The position numbers were made by a program, and so were the translations under genes. A stretch of 64,000 bases of DNA, taken from positions 3,477,001 to 3,541,000 of the forward strand of contig JAPMAC010000197.1 in assembly GCA_028671895.1 (NCBI GenBank), read 5' to 3'. Each line of letters begins with the position of its first letter. Within the stretch, counting starts at the first letter, position 1. Positions 21,478 through 31,339 of the stretch are shown one piece after another. Under the pieces are notes generated by a model that did no database searches, was not told where the DNA came from, and saw nothing but the letters and a program-made list of their open reading frames with translations. The stretch comes from Oenanthe sinensis (taxonomy: Eukaryota; Streptophyta; Magnoliopsida; Apiales; Apiaceae).

Positions 21478-22739
21478 TATATAGAATTTGTAATGTATAT
21501 CTCCAAAAGGGTCACATACTTCCACAAAGGATAATTAATATCATTTTCTTCTACATTGGTATTACTATTAGCACTTGAACTCTTTGAGCCACTCATTTTA
21601 TCTGCAATAAATTGAAAAACAATTAGGCAGGGGAGGCAGGGCAGAAACAGAGGCAGGGGAAGGGAGAAACCCACTAACTATATATATAATAAATTAATAA
21701 CCCACTAACTATATATAATAAGTTCATAACCCAGATACATATATTAGATATATACACACATATATACTAATAGCAAAGAAAGAGCAAAGAACGAGAATGA
21801 CCAGATCAGATAAACGCACAAAGATATATATACACAATTACACAAATATATACACACACAAATCCAAAACCTAGAATCCCACACACACAGATCTTGACAG
21901 AGAGAGGGAAAAGAAGAGGTCGTCACCCGAGTTCCTCTTTTCAAAAATATATTCTAGAACATGTATAAATCGCGATTCAGGTCAAAAAGCATATTGGGCC
22001 GCGTCCAACCCGAGTCCGTCGCGCGTCTAACCCGAGTCCGAAGCGAGTCCGCTGTCGAATTTGTCTCGACTCGCCACTTGGCGAGTTGGACACGTACTCA
22101 GCCGAGTCTGTGCCGAGTCACCGAGTCGGCCGAGTCGGACTCGCATACGGCACCATTTTTGCCCCGTCCGTGCTTTCCAGATGGAAACTTTCTAACTGAA
22201 CGTCTTTATTTCCAATTTGTTATGAAGAGCGAAATTGAAGTATTTGAGTTCAGAAAATTATGAGCTGTTAATAACATGAAATATATAGCCTTTTCTAAAG
22301 CTTGTTTTCTTATATAAATAAATGTTTGTGGTGACTTTTATTTTGCCTCGTTATAAATCCTCTATTTTATGTTTTTTCAAGTCTGTATAATTGATTAAAT
22401 TAACCTTTCGAAAAAGTCTGATACTTTGTTGATGAATCTTTAATTGGTTGGAAAGATCAACCATGCCTTCTTTGTTAAGGTTTTATTACAGTATATGGCC
22501 ATATGGGTCACTATATTTGAACTAGAAGCTGTTCATTTTCTATGTTAGATCTGGAACCACCTCGTCCAAGGCCCAAGACGTCGGCTAGAGCAGCCAACAG
22601 GTTAATCGCTAATGTAATGGGACTGAAGTTGCCCTCTTCAAGCTTCGGGGCTAAAGAACTGAGACAACAAGAAGAAGAAAGAAGGAAGCGAATCGTCTCT
22701 AGACAAAACATGAAGGATGATGCTTGGGGCGATGACTGA
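14732..22739 (+). CDS. R3HCC1L-like protein, seven exons, 362 aa
   Basis: Proposed exons: 14732-14970, 15636-15718, 15897-15962, 16517-16777, 19447-19605, 20843-20932, 22549-22739. All introns are GT-AG and the joined frame is open for 363 codons including the stop. The N-terminal 75 residues look like a TPR-type helical repeat (DLVDNGQTDQAIIFLETLL). A central acidic region has DWETVADRAPEE and RRGRGTFAYKK. The C-terminal half has an RRM-like fold (YGTRHVLVLADFPPSTRTTD ... IRWVNDTVALAVF) as in animal R3HCC1/R3HCC1L. It ends in a conserved tail, PRPRPKTSARAANRLIAN and QNMKDDAWGDD. Function is poorly known; RNA binding or an exon-junction link is only a family-level idea. Exon 5 could instead begin at 19408, adding 13 residues in frame. 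A possible alternative terminal exon starts at about 17020 (EKDGSPLEIY then stop). Confidence 0.88.
15062..15480 (+). repeat. Tandem duplication in intron 1
   Basis: A unit of about 200 bp starting GGGGTTTGGACAAGGG is repeated at 15261 (GGGGTTTAGATAAGGG). A partial third copy, GGGGTTTCAAGAAATTTGAT, ends at about 15476. The second copy carries a short insertion (AATGTAGACAATG) and scattered substitutions. Confidence 0.85.
17144..17325. repeat. Compound AT / ATAC / AC microsatellite in intron 4
   Basis: Alternating (AT)n, (ATAC)n and (AC)n. All long Tyr/Ile- or Cys/Val-rich frames here are products of the repeat. Confidence 0.95.
17326..18356. mobile_element. Non-autonomous TIR element in intron 4
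   Basis: The left end (from GGCTAATGATCAAATG at about 17324) and the reverse complement of the right end (to about 18356) match over roughly 40 bp. Both contain CTTAAA-type spacing and GAGAAATAGAAAAT. The inside is AT-rich with many ATTAAATACTGATTT variants and one GC-rich patch (18195-18260). No transposase ORF is visible. Flanking microsatellites hide the target duplication, so the superfamily (Mutator-like or other) is open. Confidence 0.6.
18357..18410. repeat. (CT)n(AT)n microsatellite in intron 4
   Basis: Pure CT dinucleotides (18360-18379) followed by AT dinucleotides to about 18408, immediately beside the TIR element. Confidence 0.95.
18411..19446 (+). other. Rest of intron 4, nothing recognised
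   Basis: Ordinary AT-rich intron sequence with short ORFs that show no motif. It ends in the acceptor TATTTCAG at 19446; a second usable acceptor, TTTTCAG, ends at 19407. Confidence 0.5.
19695..19930. mobile_element. Stowaway-like MITE in intron 5
   Basis: 236 bp flanked by TA target duplications (19693-19694 and 19931-19932). It starts CTCCCTCTATTTTTAA and ends in the matching inverted repeat TAGAGGGAG. The interior is also largely self-complementary (ATAGTTAGAATTATT against AATAATTCTAACTAT), so the whole element can fold into one long hairpin. Stowaway elements are moved by Tc1/mariner transposases; no transposase is encoded here. Confidence 0.92.
21335..22180. mobile_element. hAT-like non-autonomous element in intron 6
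   Basis: 846 bp flanked by a perfect 8-bp duplication ATGGAAAC (21327-21334 and 22181-22188), the size typical of hAT elements. Imperfect terminal inverted repeats are CTATGAAGCACCG on the left and CTGGAAAGCACGG as the right end reversed. GC-rich subterminal blocks rich in CGAGTC and GACTCGG occur on both sides. The middle has AT and AC microsatellites. No transposase is visible. Confidence 0.85.
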
Positions 22740-23762
22740 ATTAACATTTTAGATTTTCTGTCATGGTCTCAATACGTCTTTAACTACGAGTTGAGTGCTT
22801 GGGGTGAAGTATTGGTATCTATTGATCACTGTACTTCAGAAAGAACAAAAAAGTTAGAACATGGGATTGCCATATCTTTTTCTTGTTTTTTGGGTATTGC
22901 ATCCATGTTGAAATTGGCAAGTATAACTCCACAAGATGAATGGGGATATAGACTCGATATACATCAGCACATAATTTTACTGTATACACATCCGCACATG
23001 ATTTGACTGTAGACACACCCTCTTTGTGTGTGTGTGTGTGTGTGTGTTATTCATGTTGGTTGCTTTGTATCAATGTACCAAAGCTCCTAAAACAAAATCT
23101 ATAACAGGGCTTCAAGCTGAAAGTTTACAAAATATGGCACTTATGCTGTACTACATATCTGAAGCAATACAACTGGAAATATTCTTTTGCATATATAATT
23201 GGGTTTGAATTGTTAGAATAACATATGATTTTGCGAAGCACTTTTCTTAAAATCGTAAGGTGTGAAGGAAAGGTTTTGTTAGAATAATATATGATCAAAG
23301 CTCTCATGGACAAAGGTATGAGGTTTGACTCCATGTCACCCTCAATGTTCTCATTCGATCTAAAAATGGATTTTCGAGTGAAAGACAAATATGGGTGTCC
23401 GTGATCTACCCTATAAATGAAATTGAAAAACATGAATTAAGATATGAGTAAATGTTTAATTTTTTTGTTTTTCTTTCATTTCATTAGTGAAATGAGAGAA
23501 CAATTTTCATAAAAAGTGTGAGGAGTTTCATTTCTAACATTCTAATCTATTTAAACTTTATGAGAACATCCGATCCCAAGTACAAGGCCATCACTGGATT
23601 GAATCATAAAAAGTACACTGCAAAATTATACAATCTTCAGAAAAAGTGTATATTTAGTAAGAAATGATATGGTCTCTTGATTAAAGATTAACATCTTACT
23701 CCAAGTTTTAAATAATAAAGAAAGTAGATGAAATGAAAGTAAACTTGTAAAATTTATATTTT

Positions 23763-24110
23763 TACCTATTTTTTCTCAAAATTTTTACTCTAAAAGTGAG
23801 ATGCAAAAAAAAGTAGGTAAAAGACAAAAATTTTAAAAATATTATAATTACAAATATATCTTTACTAATTTAATCATCCACCTAGGATTTTACGGTAAAC
23901 ACACCATTTTATGTGTGTGATTTATATTGGTTGTTTTGTATCAATGTATCAAAGCTCGTGCACTTGTATTCATACTCGAAAAACAAATGCAAATTTCGCA
24001 TAATTTTTTCTCAAAAATTTACTTCGAAAATGAGATACAAACAAAAGTAAGTTAAATATGAAAAGTAAAAAAGTCTTACAATTATAAATATATTCTTATA
24101 AATTCAAAAT
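23763..24110 (+). repeat. Degenerate direct duplication
   Basis: 23768-23870 (TTTTCTCAAAATTTTTACTC, then GTGAGATGCAAAAAAAAGTA) resembles 24005-24110 (TTTTCTCAAAAATTTACTTC, then ATGAGATACAAACAAAAGTA). The spacing is about 235 bp. Confidence 0.6.
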
Positions 24111-24659
24111 CATACTTTTTATTGTAAGGATAAATTTATAATTTAAAAACTATTTACATGTTTTTTTATTCCGAATTGAGGAGCACCTTAATAAAAGTGA
24201 TTTCACCTGTTTGTTTAGAATCGGTGGGGAGAAGGGTAGGAAGTTTATTATATCTCAATTCACTTATTTTTTTTCTTTTTACACTTAAAAATCTCAAAAT
24301 TGGGACATAAAGAAAAAATAGACTTTGAACAACTAGCAAAAACATTTCACTATTCTCTTGCTTAAGATTTCGTTTAAAATTGTAGTTTGAAACTGCTATG
24401 ATAAAAAATGATATTAATAAAACTGTTGTCAGAAAAATTAGATAATTATTTAGTAATATATTTGATTTATGAGACTTTTGAGGTATAGCATAAAAAAAAC
24501 TAAAGTTTCCAGGAAGGTTTAATAATAAAGTTGTAACTAATTCTCATAAAAATCGAAAATCATCTTTTATTGGGAATCTGTTTTTTAAAAAGAAACTTCT
24601 ACATTAGAAACATTTTTCTAAAACACAAATTTTAAAATTTTCAACAAATATTTTTAATT

Positions 24660-24688
24660 TGCTTTTTTTTTTTTTATATATAAAAAAC

Positions 24689-24775
<87 letters not shown>
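24660..24775. repeat. Poly-T and long (TA)n microsatellite
   Basis: A T run is followed by about 85 bp of uninterrupted TA dinucleotides. The length may be assembly-dependent. Confidence 0.95.
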
Positions 24776-24776
<1 letters not shown>

Positions 24777-25144
24777 GGAGAACATATAAATAGGTTTGAC
24801 TCATTTTATTCATTAAAAAGTGTGAGTCATTTTATTCAAAGTAAAAATACAAATTTACCCTTTGTGTGCCCAATTTTCATACGTGGATTTGAATAGAAGT
24901 TCCTCCAGAATTTCATTAGCAGCTGCCCCAATTCGATCGCCCGGTCTTTTACTTGGAGAAACATGCTGGTATGTATAATTCTACATCTTGGCATGTATAA
25001 TTCTTACTCAGTGTCTCAATTTTATTTCTTTCTTTTTTATATGCAACCGGTGTAGTTTGTTTGATACTGAGATCATATCGTATTTAATTATCCTGGTTAG
25101 ATTTTACATTCTTCTTATTCTGTTGTACACGCTTTTTTACATGC

Positions 25145-25897
25145 ATGGTAGGCACGCCCTGATGTGCGGCCAAAGGAGGGCGCACCCGCTTCCAGAAAAA
25201 TTCGGCCTAGCTTCTTGTGATACATTACTTCGGTCCATTAATATTTCTGCCATACACGTCTGTCTATGCCTGTTGAAGGCCATAACTCCATATTTATCGG
25301 GTTTCCCTTATAGGGGAGTTATGGTGTGTTGCTAACCTTGTCTTGGAAGATCCTTTTCCTATGCTCAAGCGGGTTGCCCTCGTCTAGGGGTTTAGGACGT
25401 GTCTTATATTTGCGGTGGATCTAGTGCTGGCCTCCGGTCAAGGTACCTTGAAAATAGTTGTAGTGGACTGATTAGAGCCCTCGGTTTTCCGGTCAGCGTT
25501 GGATCCATGAAGTCATTGGACTTTATACTGGGCTTTGACCCATCCAAACAAGCCCAAATATAGAGATATATTTCAAGTAGGTTTCTTTTGCATATTTGTC
25601 GTATTTGTTTTAAAGAAGGAAACTCATTTTCCTATTTGGCCTCTGTTTTGCCAAGAACTACGTGAGCTTGTTCCACTATTTTGCCTATAAATAGAGGTAC
25701 GTAAGCACATTATTGGGGGTCGAAATTATTAGAGCTCACAATCGTCGGAGAACAAAACTTTAATTATTCTGAAACCCAGTAATCTCAGCCCCCAATTTCA
25801 TACAAACCACCACACTCCGGTGATAATTCAGCCTCGTTAGATCTTTTTTCGGTAAAGAACCTCAATCTTTTTTTATTACCGGATTTCTCCATCAACA
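25145..25897 (+). repeat. 5' LTR of G1 (start approximate)
   Basis: Ends CATCAACA at 25897, followed by TTGGCACTAAAAGG from 25900 as likely primer site. CTATAAATAG at about 25684-25693 is a good TATA box with a plausible leader after it. The 5' boundary is set only by the base-composition change. Confidence 0.5.
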
Positions 25898-26877
25898 AAT
25901 TGGCACTAAAAGGAAGGGAACTTAACATCTGAGGAGAAAGGATGTCTCAATCATAAGATCAGAGGATGAGTGGCAGGAGGGAGGAAGAAGCACGGTCACC
26001 CAATCATGGGTGTGGTCAGATTACTCAGAACTACCATGGCCATGAGGACTATGTCTCAGAGCATGTCACTAATCCCAGAGATGTTAGTCGGATTGTTGGC
26101 GGACGCCCCCTATCATGATGAGCAACATGTACGTGATGGAACAACTTTATAGGATTAGTGATACGGTGAGAGGCCTTCATGAGAATGTCCAAAACATTGG
26201 AGAATTGGTGAGAGGATTTGATGAACGTATACGCACTCTTGAGCATCGTTCTGGGAAGGAGCTGATGATCGAAGAAGAAGGTAGGATGTTGGAAGACGGT
26301 CGAGGAAGGGGATTTCATGATGTAACTCCTCGAAGGTTGGAGTTTGGGAGCAGAACTACCAATCAGAATCCTGAGGAGAATCTATAAATGAGGATGGTAC
26401 TTGTAGGAGAAGCCTAACGAGCTCCCCACCCAAATCGCTCAGGCCGTACTACCAAGGAAAAGCACAATACCCAGGTAATCCCTGAACATAATAGAGTCTA
26501 TGTTCGTGATAGGACTGGTCGATTAATTTTACAGGAAGAGGCGAGAGACCAAACTCACAGAAGAGAGGGAAGAGCAGGGGAAAGGCCTATTAATCCTCTA
26601 CCTCTAACGTCAATCCACCCGGATGAGGGCTTTCCACGAAACATAAACCCGCGCACTCATGAAGCTCTGTCAAATCAAAGAGGAAGGAGAGATAATGATT
26701 TCATGAATCAGAGGCCTCTTCCTCACTGAAGGCACTATAACGCCAACCCTATCATTATCTCCGCCTACTCTGAAAGCTCTTCCGAGGGCGGACGTCACAC
26801 CCCTCGACGACAGAATGATCAGAATACCCAAGGTACTCATAATACTCAAACTCCTCCTCCTCCACCAGAACCTTATC

Positions 26878-26962
26878 AGGGCGCGCCTCAGCCCCCATTG
26901 ATTACTCAGGGCACGCCTCATCCCCCCTTGACTACTCAGGGAACGCCTCAGCCCCCCAACAA
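26878..26962 (+). repeat. Proline-rich tandem repeat in G1 gag
   Basis: Three 27-30 bp units encode TQGTPQPPL-like peptides. A further small duplication, ATCAGGGCGCGCCCACGC, occurs at about 27020-27055. Confidence 0.8.
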
Positions 26963-27277
26963 CAATACTTTAGTTACACCGACTCAAATCCATCCGCCAA
27001 CGGTCAGGCCGCACTCACGCATCAGGGCGCGCCCACGCATCAGGGCGCGCCCACTCTCACTACTACTATGGCTCAGGCCACATCAACTCCGGTTCAGGCT
27101 AGGCCCCTAGCCCAATTATCAGGGATGCAAAACATTCCAGGTGTAGGTAATGTGAACGTTGATTAATTGAAAAAACTCCTCGCTGTCCTGGACGGAGGAA
27201 GAAGCACATATCTGGTAAAAGCTCCTTCTCCCTTCTCTCAAGCAGTAAAGGATGCCCCACTTTCACAAGGTTATCGA

Positions 27278-28793
27278 TGTTAGTAATTGTGCTCTAGAGA
27301 CAATACTTTTTATATTTTAAGGAAAATAATTATTATTAAGGATTATGTTTTATTTACTGTGTAATAAATTGAAAGCATAATAAATGTCCTTGGAATTTTG
27401 ATACGTATTATATATCTTTAAGTATGTGACTTAAAAATGAGATTATATGAATAGTATCTTATTCCTAAAATTCCCTAGTCGAGTATTATTATTTAAGGAC
27501 AATAATAATGCACAAAGACTAGTATGTTTCTTGACAGATGACCACATCTCATTGGTCATAGGTATGGTGATACTAAAGTTAAGAACATGAGTGCATGTCT
27601 CAATGCATGGCACTGGAATGACCCGCGGTGAGATTCTACATGTTAAATAAGTGTCATAAGTAATTCTCACTGTGATAATAGTGTAATGAACCTTAGACCT
27701 GAAATCATTATATTTCTATACGAGAATTAATATACTTTGATTACATTAAAAGTTACCTTTGACCGGGTGATGATAAAAGTGGACATTGGGTATATTATGA
27801 ATCGTATGAGAAATATGAATGATCTAGATGAGATTTAATCCTCCTAATTTTAAGAGTGATATTATTGGCCTCTTGTTTCAGTGAGACTATGAAATGCACG
27901 GCCGTGCTCAAATGTTGATTTGATTTTAATAGTCTACTCATCGATCAAGAAAATAAAGATTAAATTATGAAGAGGATGACACGAGACATGCCTTGAGTTT
28001 AATCTATAATATCAAGATTAAATGGATTATATTACATGGAACATTATTCACGAAAGGCTTAATCGAATCATCGATTTATTATTATTACTTGGGTAGCAAT
28101 GATGTATTACTAGATGCCGATCATTGTTTACAATTTTAATTATAGATTAAAATTATTGCCAACGTAATATTAACCTACAGGGTCACACACAAAGAATGCT
28201 TGAAGGAGAAATAATTTAAATTATGAATTTAAATTAAATAAGTAATTTATTTTATTTATGATATTAATTAAGTATGACTTAATTAATTATATAAATGGAA
28301 TAAATGAATTATTTAAACTAATTCCAATAATTAATTAATTAAGTGAGACTTAATTAAATAATTTAGAATTTTGGATTAGTATTAATTATAATTGGATTAT
28401 AATTAGAAAACTTATTCCTCTCTCTATATAATCTCTTTATGGGCTGATTTAATTAAGGAGACATATTTTTACTAAAACCCTAGACGTTTTGAGAAAAGAG
28501 GAAGATAGAGAGAGAGAGAAGCAGTTTTCAGGTGCTAGTACACATCAATCCTTCATGAAAAGTGTTCGTGTGGATACCATAGAGCGTAGATCGCGAGAGC
28601 GGAATATGTGGTGATTAAACAAGCTTTGGACCTTCATTAATCTTCCATTAATGAACTGTTAAAGCTTCTAAAGGTATTTATTCTTTATCTCCGAATTAAA
28701 TTTTTTGTTTTCGCATGGATCTTGCGGAGGGTTTCGCTATTTTGATTTATTTTTTGCGTTTATTCCGCTGCGTTTGTGCCTTGAAACTCTTCA
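27278..28793 (+). repeat. Solo LTR of the Angela-like Copia family A1
   Basis: 1,516 bp from TGTTAGTAATTGTGC to CTCTTCA, flanked by ATCGA on both sides (27273-27277 and 28794-28798). It is collinear with the two LTRs of A1 (47305-48848 and 54491-56021). Single LTRs with intact target duplications arise by recombination between the two LTRs of a full element. Confidence 0.95.
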
Positions 28794-29642
28794 ATCGAAG
28801 CACTACTGATCTCCATTATCATGGGAACTCTGACCCGGTTAAATATCTGGGAAAATTTAATACTAACATAGATGTTTATCAGGTGCTTGACTTGGCTAGG
28901 TGTAGGCTTTTGGCTGCTACATTGAGGGATAGCGCTCAGGTATGGTTTCAAAAGTTGGGAGCAGGTGTGGTCATGTCATGGGATCAAATGCAACTTCTCT
29001 TCCTAACACAATTCCAAGCTGCGGTAAAATACGCTCCTCCAGTCACAACTCTGGCTAATGTCAAGTAATGGGACAATGTATCCCTCCAAGCAGACTTCAA
29101 AAGATTCAACTCTGAAGTTACGAGGGTTAGAGGGACAACAGATGATACTTTGAAGAGTTTCCTCATTGCTGGTTTAAAGGTTGAGACATATTTTTGGAAG
29201 CATTTGCAGGGGAAGGAACCGTCGACTTTGACCTCCCTCTACGCCGAGACAGAACCTTTCAAAAGAATCGAGCAATCTTTAGAAGATAATGAAAAATGGG
29301 GTACTCAATCAGGGTCAAATCTCAAAGCTCAAAGCCAAGAAGATGGATAGGACTCCACCATCTGAATATAGGGGGAGGCCTAGGAGCCCGAATAGGGTGA
29401 ATATGACACACAATAAGAGGAACTGAATCCCTTCACCTTCCTATGATAGTAGGCGATATGGGTATACTCCTCTAGTGGCCAGTGTAGAGCATATATATGA
29501 AGTCAACAAAAATAAGGGTTTGTTTAGGAGACCTCCTCCTCAATCACCTTGGCAAAGCAAAGATCAGAAGAAGTATTGTGAATACCACGAGTCTATGGGT
29601 GACGATACTCATGAATGCCGATAACTGAAAGATGAAGTTGAG

Positions 29643-30134
29643 TTGTTGATCAAAGAACGATACCTCACTGAATGGGTGAAGATGTATCAGGTTGATCAAC
29701 TCGCTCCAAGGAGAGAGAACAGAGCCGGCCTAGGAGCCAACATTCAGGAGCTGGCCTCAGATCCCAGTTTTGTTAGAGCCAACAGTATACACACTATTTT
29801 TGGGGGAAACCATATTGCAGGAGATGGTAGAAATACAATGGAAAGGTATGCAAAGGAAGCCAAGTACCGACCTGTCACTAACGTCAACATCCTATCTTCT
29901 AGACTTACAAAGATTTTTAAAGGAGAATCCAATGACATCACCTTCACAGAGGAAAATGCCAAATGGGTGTATCACCCACATAACGATGCTTTAGTAGTAA
30001 CAATAAAAATTGGGACGGTGAATCTCCATCGGGCTTTTGTAGATAATGGAAGCTCAACAAACATCTTGTACTATAGCACACACTAGAATATGGGACTTCT
30101 CGATAAAGACATAACTGTGGAAAGTATCTATATA
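29643..30134 (+). pseudogene. Gypsy aspartic protease region of G1
   Basis: The frame 29643-30086 contains ITFTEENAKWVYHPHNDALV and the protease active-site stretch AFVDNGSSTNILY, where a DGSS or DTGA-type motif is expected. It ends in a stop at 30084-30086. The S3 LTR begins at 30135. The protease would process the gag-pol polyprotein; this copy is dead. Confidence 0.7.
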
Positions 30135-31288
30135 TGTTGGATCTCATCAAGCCTACCAAACTGTATTTACTTTTTTGTTATGAAAACTTAGACTATCTTG
30201 TAATAGGTGGTGCCTTTGTTTGTTTTCATGATTGTAATATATGCAGTAAGAAGTGATCATCATTGTAATCCAAAGTGTAATCAAATTCATGAATAATTTT
30301 GGTAGAAGATTCAAAATTTGAATCTTGCATCGGGAGGAATAAGGCTGGAGAAATAAGGATTAAAGTGAAGAAAAGTTCCAAGGCAAAATTTCATATCATT
30401 CGAGAAGTCCCACAGTTCGAGAAGTCTGAGAATTGAACAATTCGAGAAGTCAAGCCAAGTCCAGTTGGAGAAGTCTAGAATTGACTCATTCGTGAAGTCA
30501 AATTGAGTATCATTCGAGAAGTGAAGTTATGTAGCATTCGAGAAGTCAAGCTAAGTCTCATTTGAGAAGTAAAAGAAAGAAAAATTTGAGAAGTCTCATC
30601 ATTCAAGAAGTCTCACAATTCGAGAAGTGACAAAACTTGATCAGTTCGAGAAGTCTAAATACATAGCATTTCATTCAACTGCATGAAAAGAACTTGAATG
30701 AAATGAAGGGCTGATTTCAAGGAATTTGCAGAAGCAACAAGACAAGTTTGTGCAGCACTGTGTTGTTCAGGATATAGTCAAACCTGAGCAAGATAGTGAG
30801 AAGTCTACAATGAAGCCAGAAGAAACAAGCAAGTCAAAGACAGAAGCTGTGTGCAGATGCAAAGGAACTGTCAAGTCTGAAGTCTTAGCTAGAAATGGAA
30901 TAGAGTGTTTTGTAAAGATCATTTTGTTTCATTCCAGTTTTAGCTAGCATAGTCTGTAGGAGCATGTGCAGTTAAAAAGACATGTTGTCTATATAGATTA
31001 GATGCAGTTCCTAACAGAAGGTAGTGAGAAAATATTATAATTCATACTTGTTTCTCTCTGGAACAAGGAGCTGGGATTTTAGTTTAGAAATCCCAGATTG
31101 TAGCGAACACAATCTAATAAAATATTAGATTGAAAGTTTAAATTATGGGTCTTGTTAATGTTCTTTCCATTCCGCATTATTACTTAGCAAACACATTGTT
31201 TAAGCTTATTACAATTGAGTTGCAAAGAAAAAATTGAAGAAATCATTCACCCCCATCTGATTTACTTAACTGAAACTCATACCTAACA
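30135..31288 (+). repeat. 5' LTR of S3
   Basis: Starts TGTTGGATCTCATC and ends CATACCTAACA. U3 holds twelve copies or near-copies of ATTCGAGAAGTC between 30398 and 30656. A TATA-like CTATATAG lies at 30989-30996, and a C-rich loop hairpin at 31240-31263. The start is inferred from the TGTTGG form shared with S4 and from the end of Gypsy coding sequence. Confidence 0.75.
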
Positions 31289-31290
31289 AG

Positions 31291-31302
31291 TGGTATCAGA
31301 GC
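31291..31302 (+). other. Primer binding site of S3
   Basis: TGGTATCAGAGC, the initiator-Met tRNA primer site, two bases after the LTR end. Confidence 0.93.
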
Positions 31303-31339
31303 GAAGGATGTTAACATACAAACAATATCAAATATCATA

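Larger units (their letters stand above)
22740..25140. other. AT-rich intergenic region after the host gene
   Basis: The first few hundred bases should include the 3' UTR. A (GT)n run lies at about 23023-23048. Nothing else codes convincingly. A piece of the gene's 3' flank (about 22990-23090) recurs in degenerate form at 23885-23960. Confidence 0.5.
25942..29350 (+). pseudogene. Gypsy gag of G1, split by a solo LTR and several stops
   Basis: The upstream part is in shifting frames: MSGRREEARSPNHGCG, then 26115-26387 with RISDTVRGLHENVQN and a coiled-coil look, then a Pro-rich stretch. The conserved capsid part follows the solo LTR: HYHGNSDPVKYLGKFNT, RDSAQVWFQKL, MQLLFLTQFQ, and after a stop at 29066-29068, DFKRFNSEVTRVRG. 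If one copy of the 5-bp ATCGA duplication and the solo LTR are ignored, the frame on both sides is the same. This shows that the LTR landed in a formerly continuous gag. A likely zinc-binding cluster CEYHESMGDDTHEC lies near 29580-29620. Confidence 0.75.
25145..30134 (+). mobile_element. Ty3/Gypsy retrotransposon G1, 5' part
   Basis: Base composition changes from AT-rich to GC-richer at about 25145. An LTR-like region with a TATA box, a primer-site-like TTGGCACTAAAAGG, a gag frame and an aspartic protease follow. The protease region is interrupted at 30134 by the LTR of S3, so the rest of G1 should lie beyond the window's right end. Gag style and the CEYH...GDDTHEC cluster suggest the Tat/Ogre/Retand side of Gypsy, by inference. 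A solo Angela-like LTR splits gag. Confidence 0.75.

Noticed and set aside
24988..25335. 115-codon hydrophobic frame
   Set aside because: Crosses the boundary between intergenic DNA and the Gypsy LTR; composition-driven, no motif.
27443..27670. A 75-codon antisense frame kept in all three A1-type LTRs (also 47499-47726 and 54685-54912)
   Set aside because: The diverged copy differs mostly by replacement changes, so conservation is explained by recent common origin rather than selection on a protein.
30398..30656. CRISPR-like appearance of the ATTCGAGAAGTC array
   Set aside because: Irregular spacing, 12-bp units, inside a plant LTR, no cas genes.
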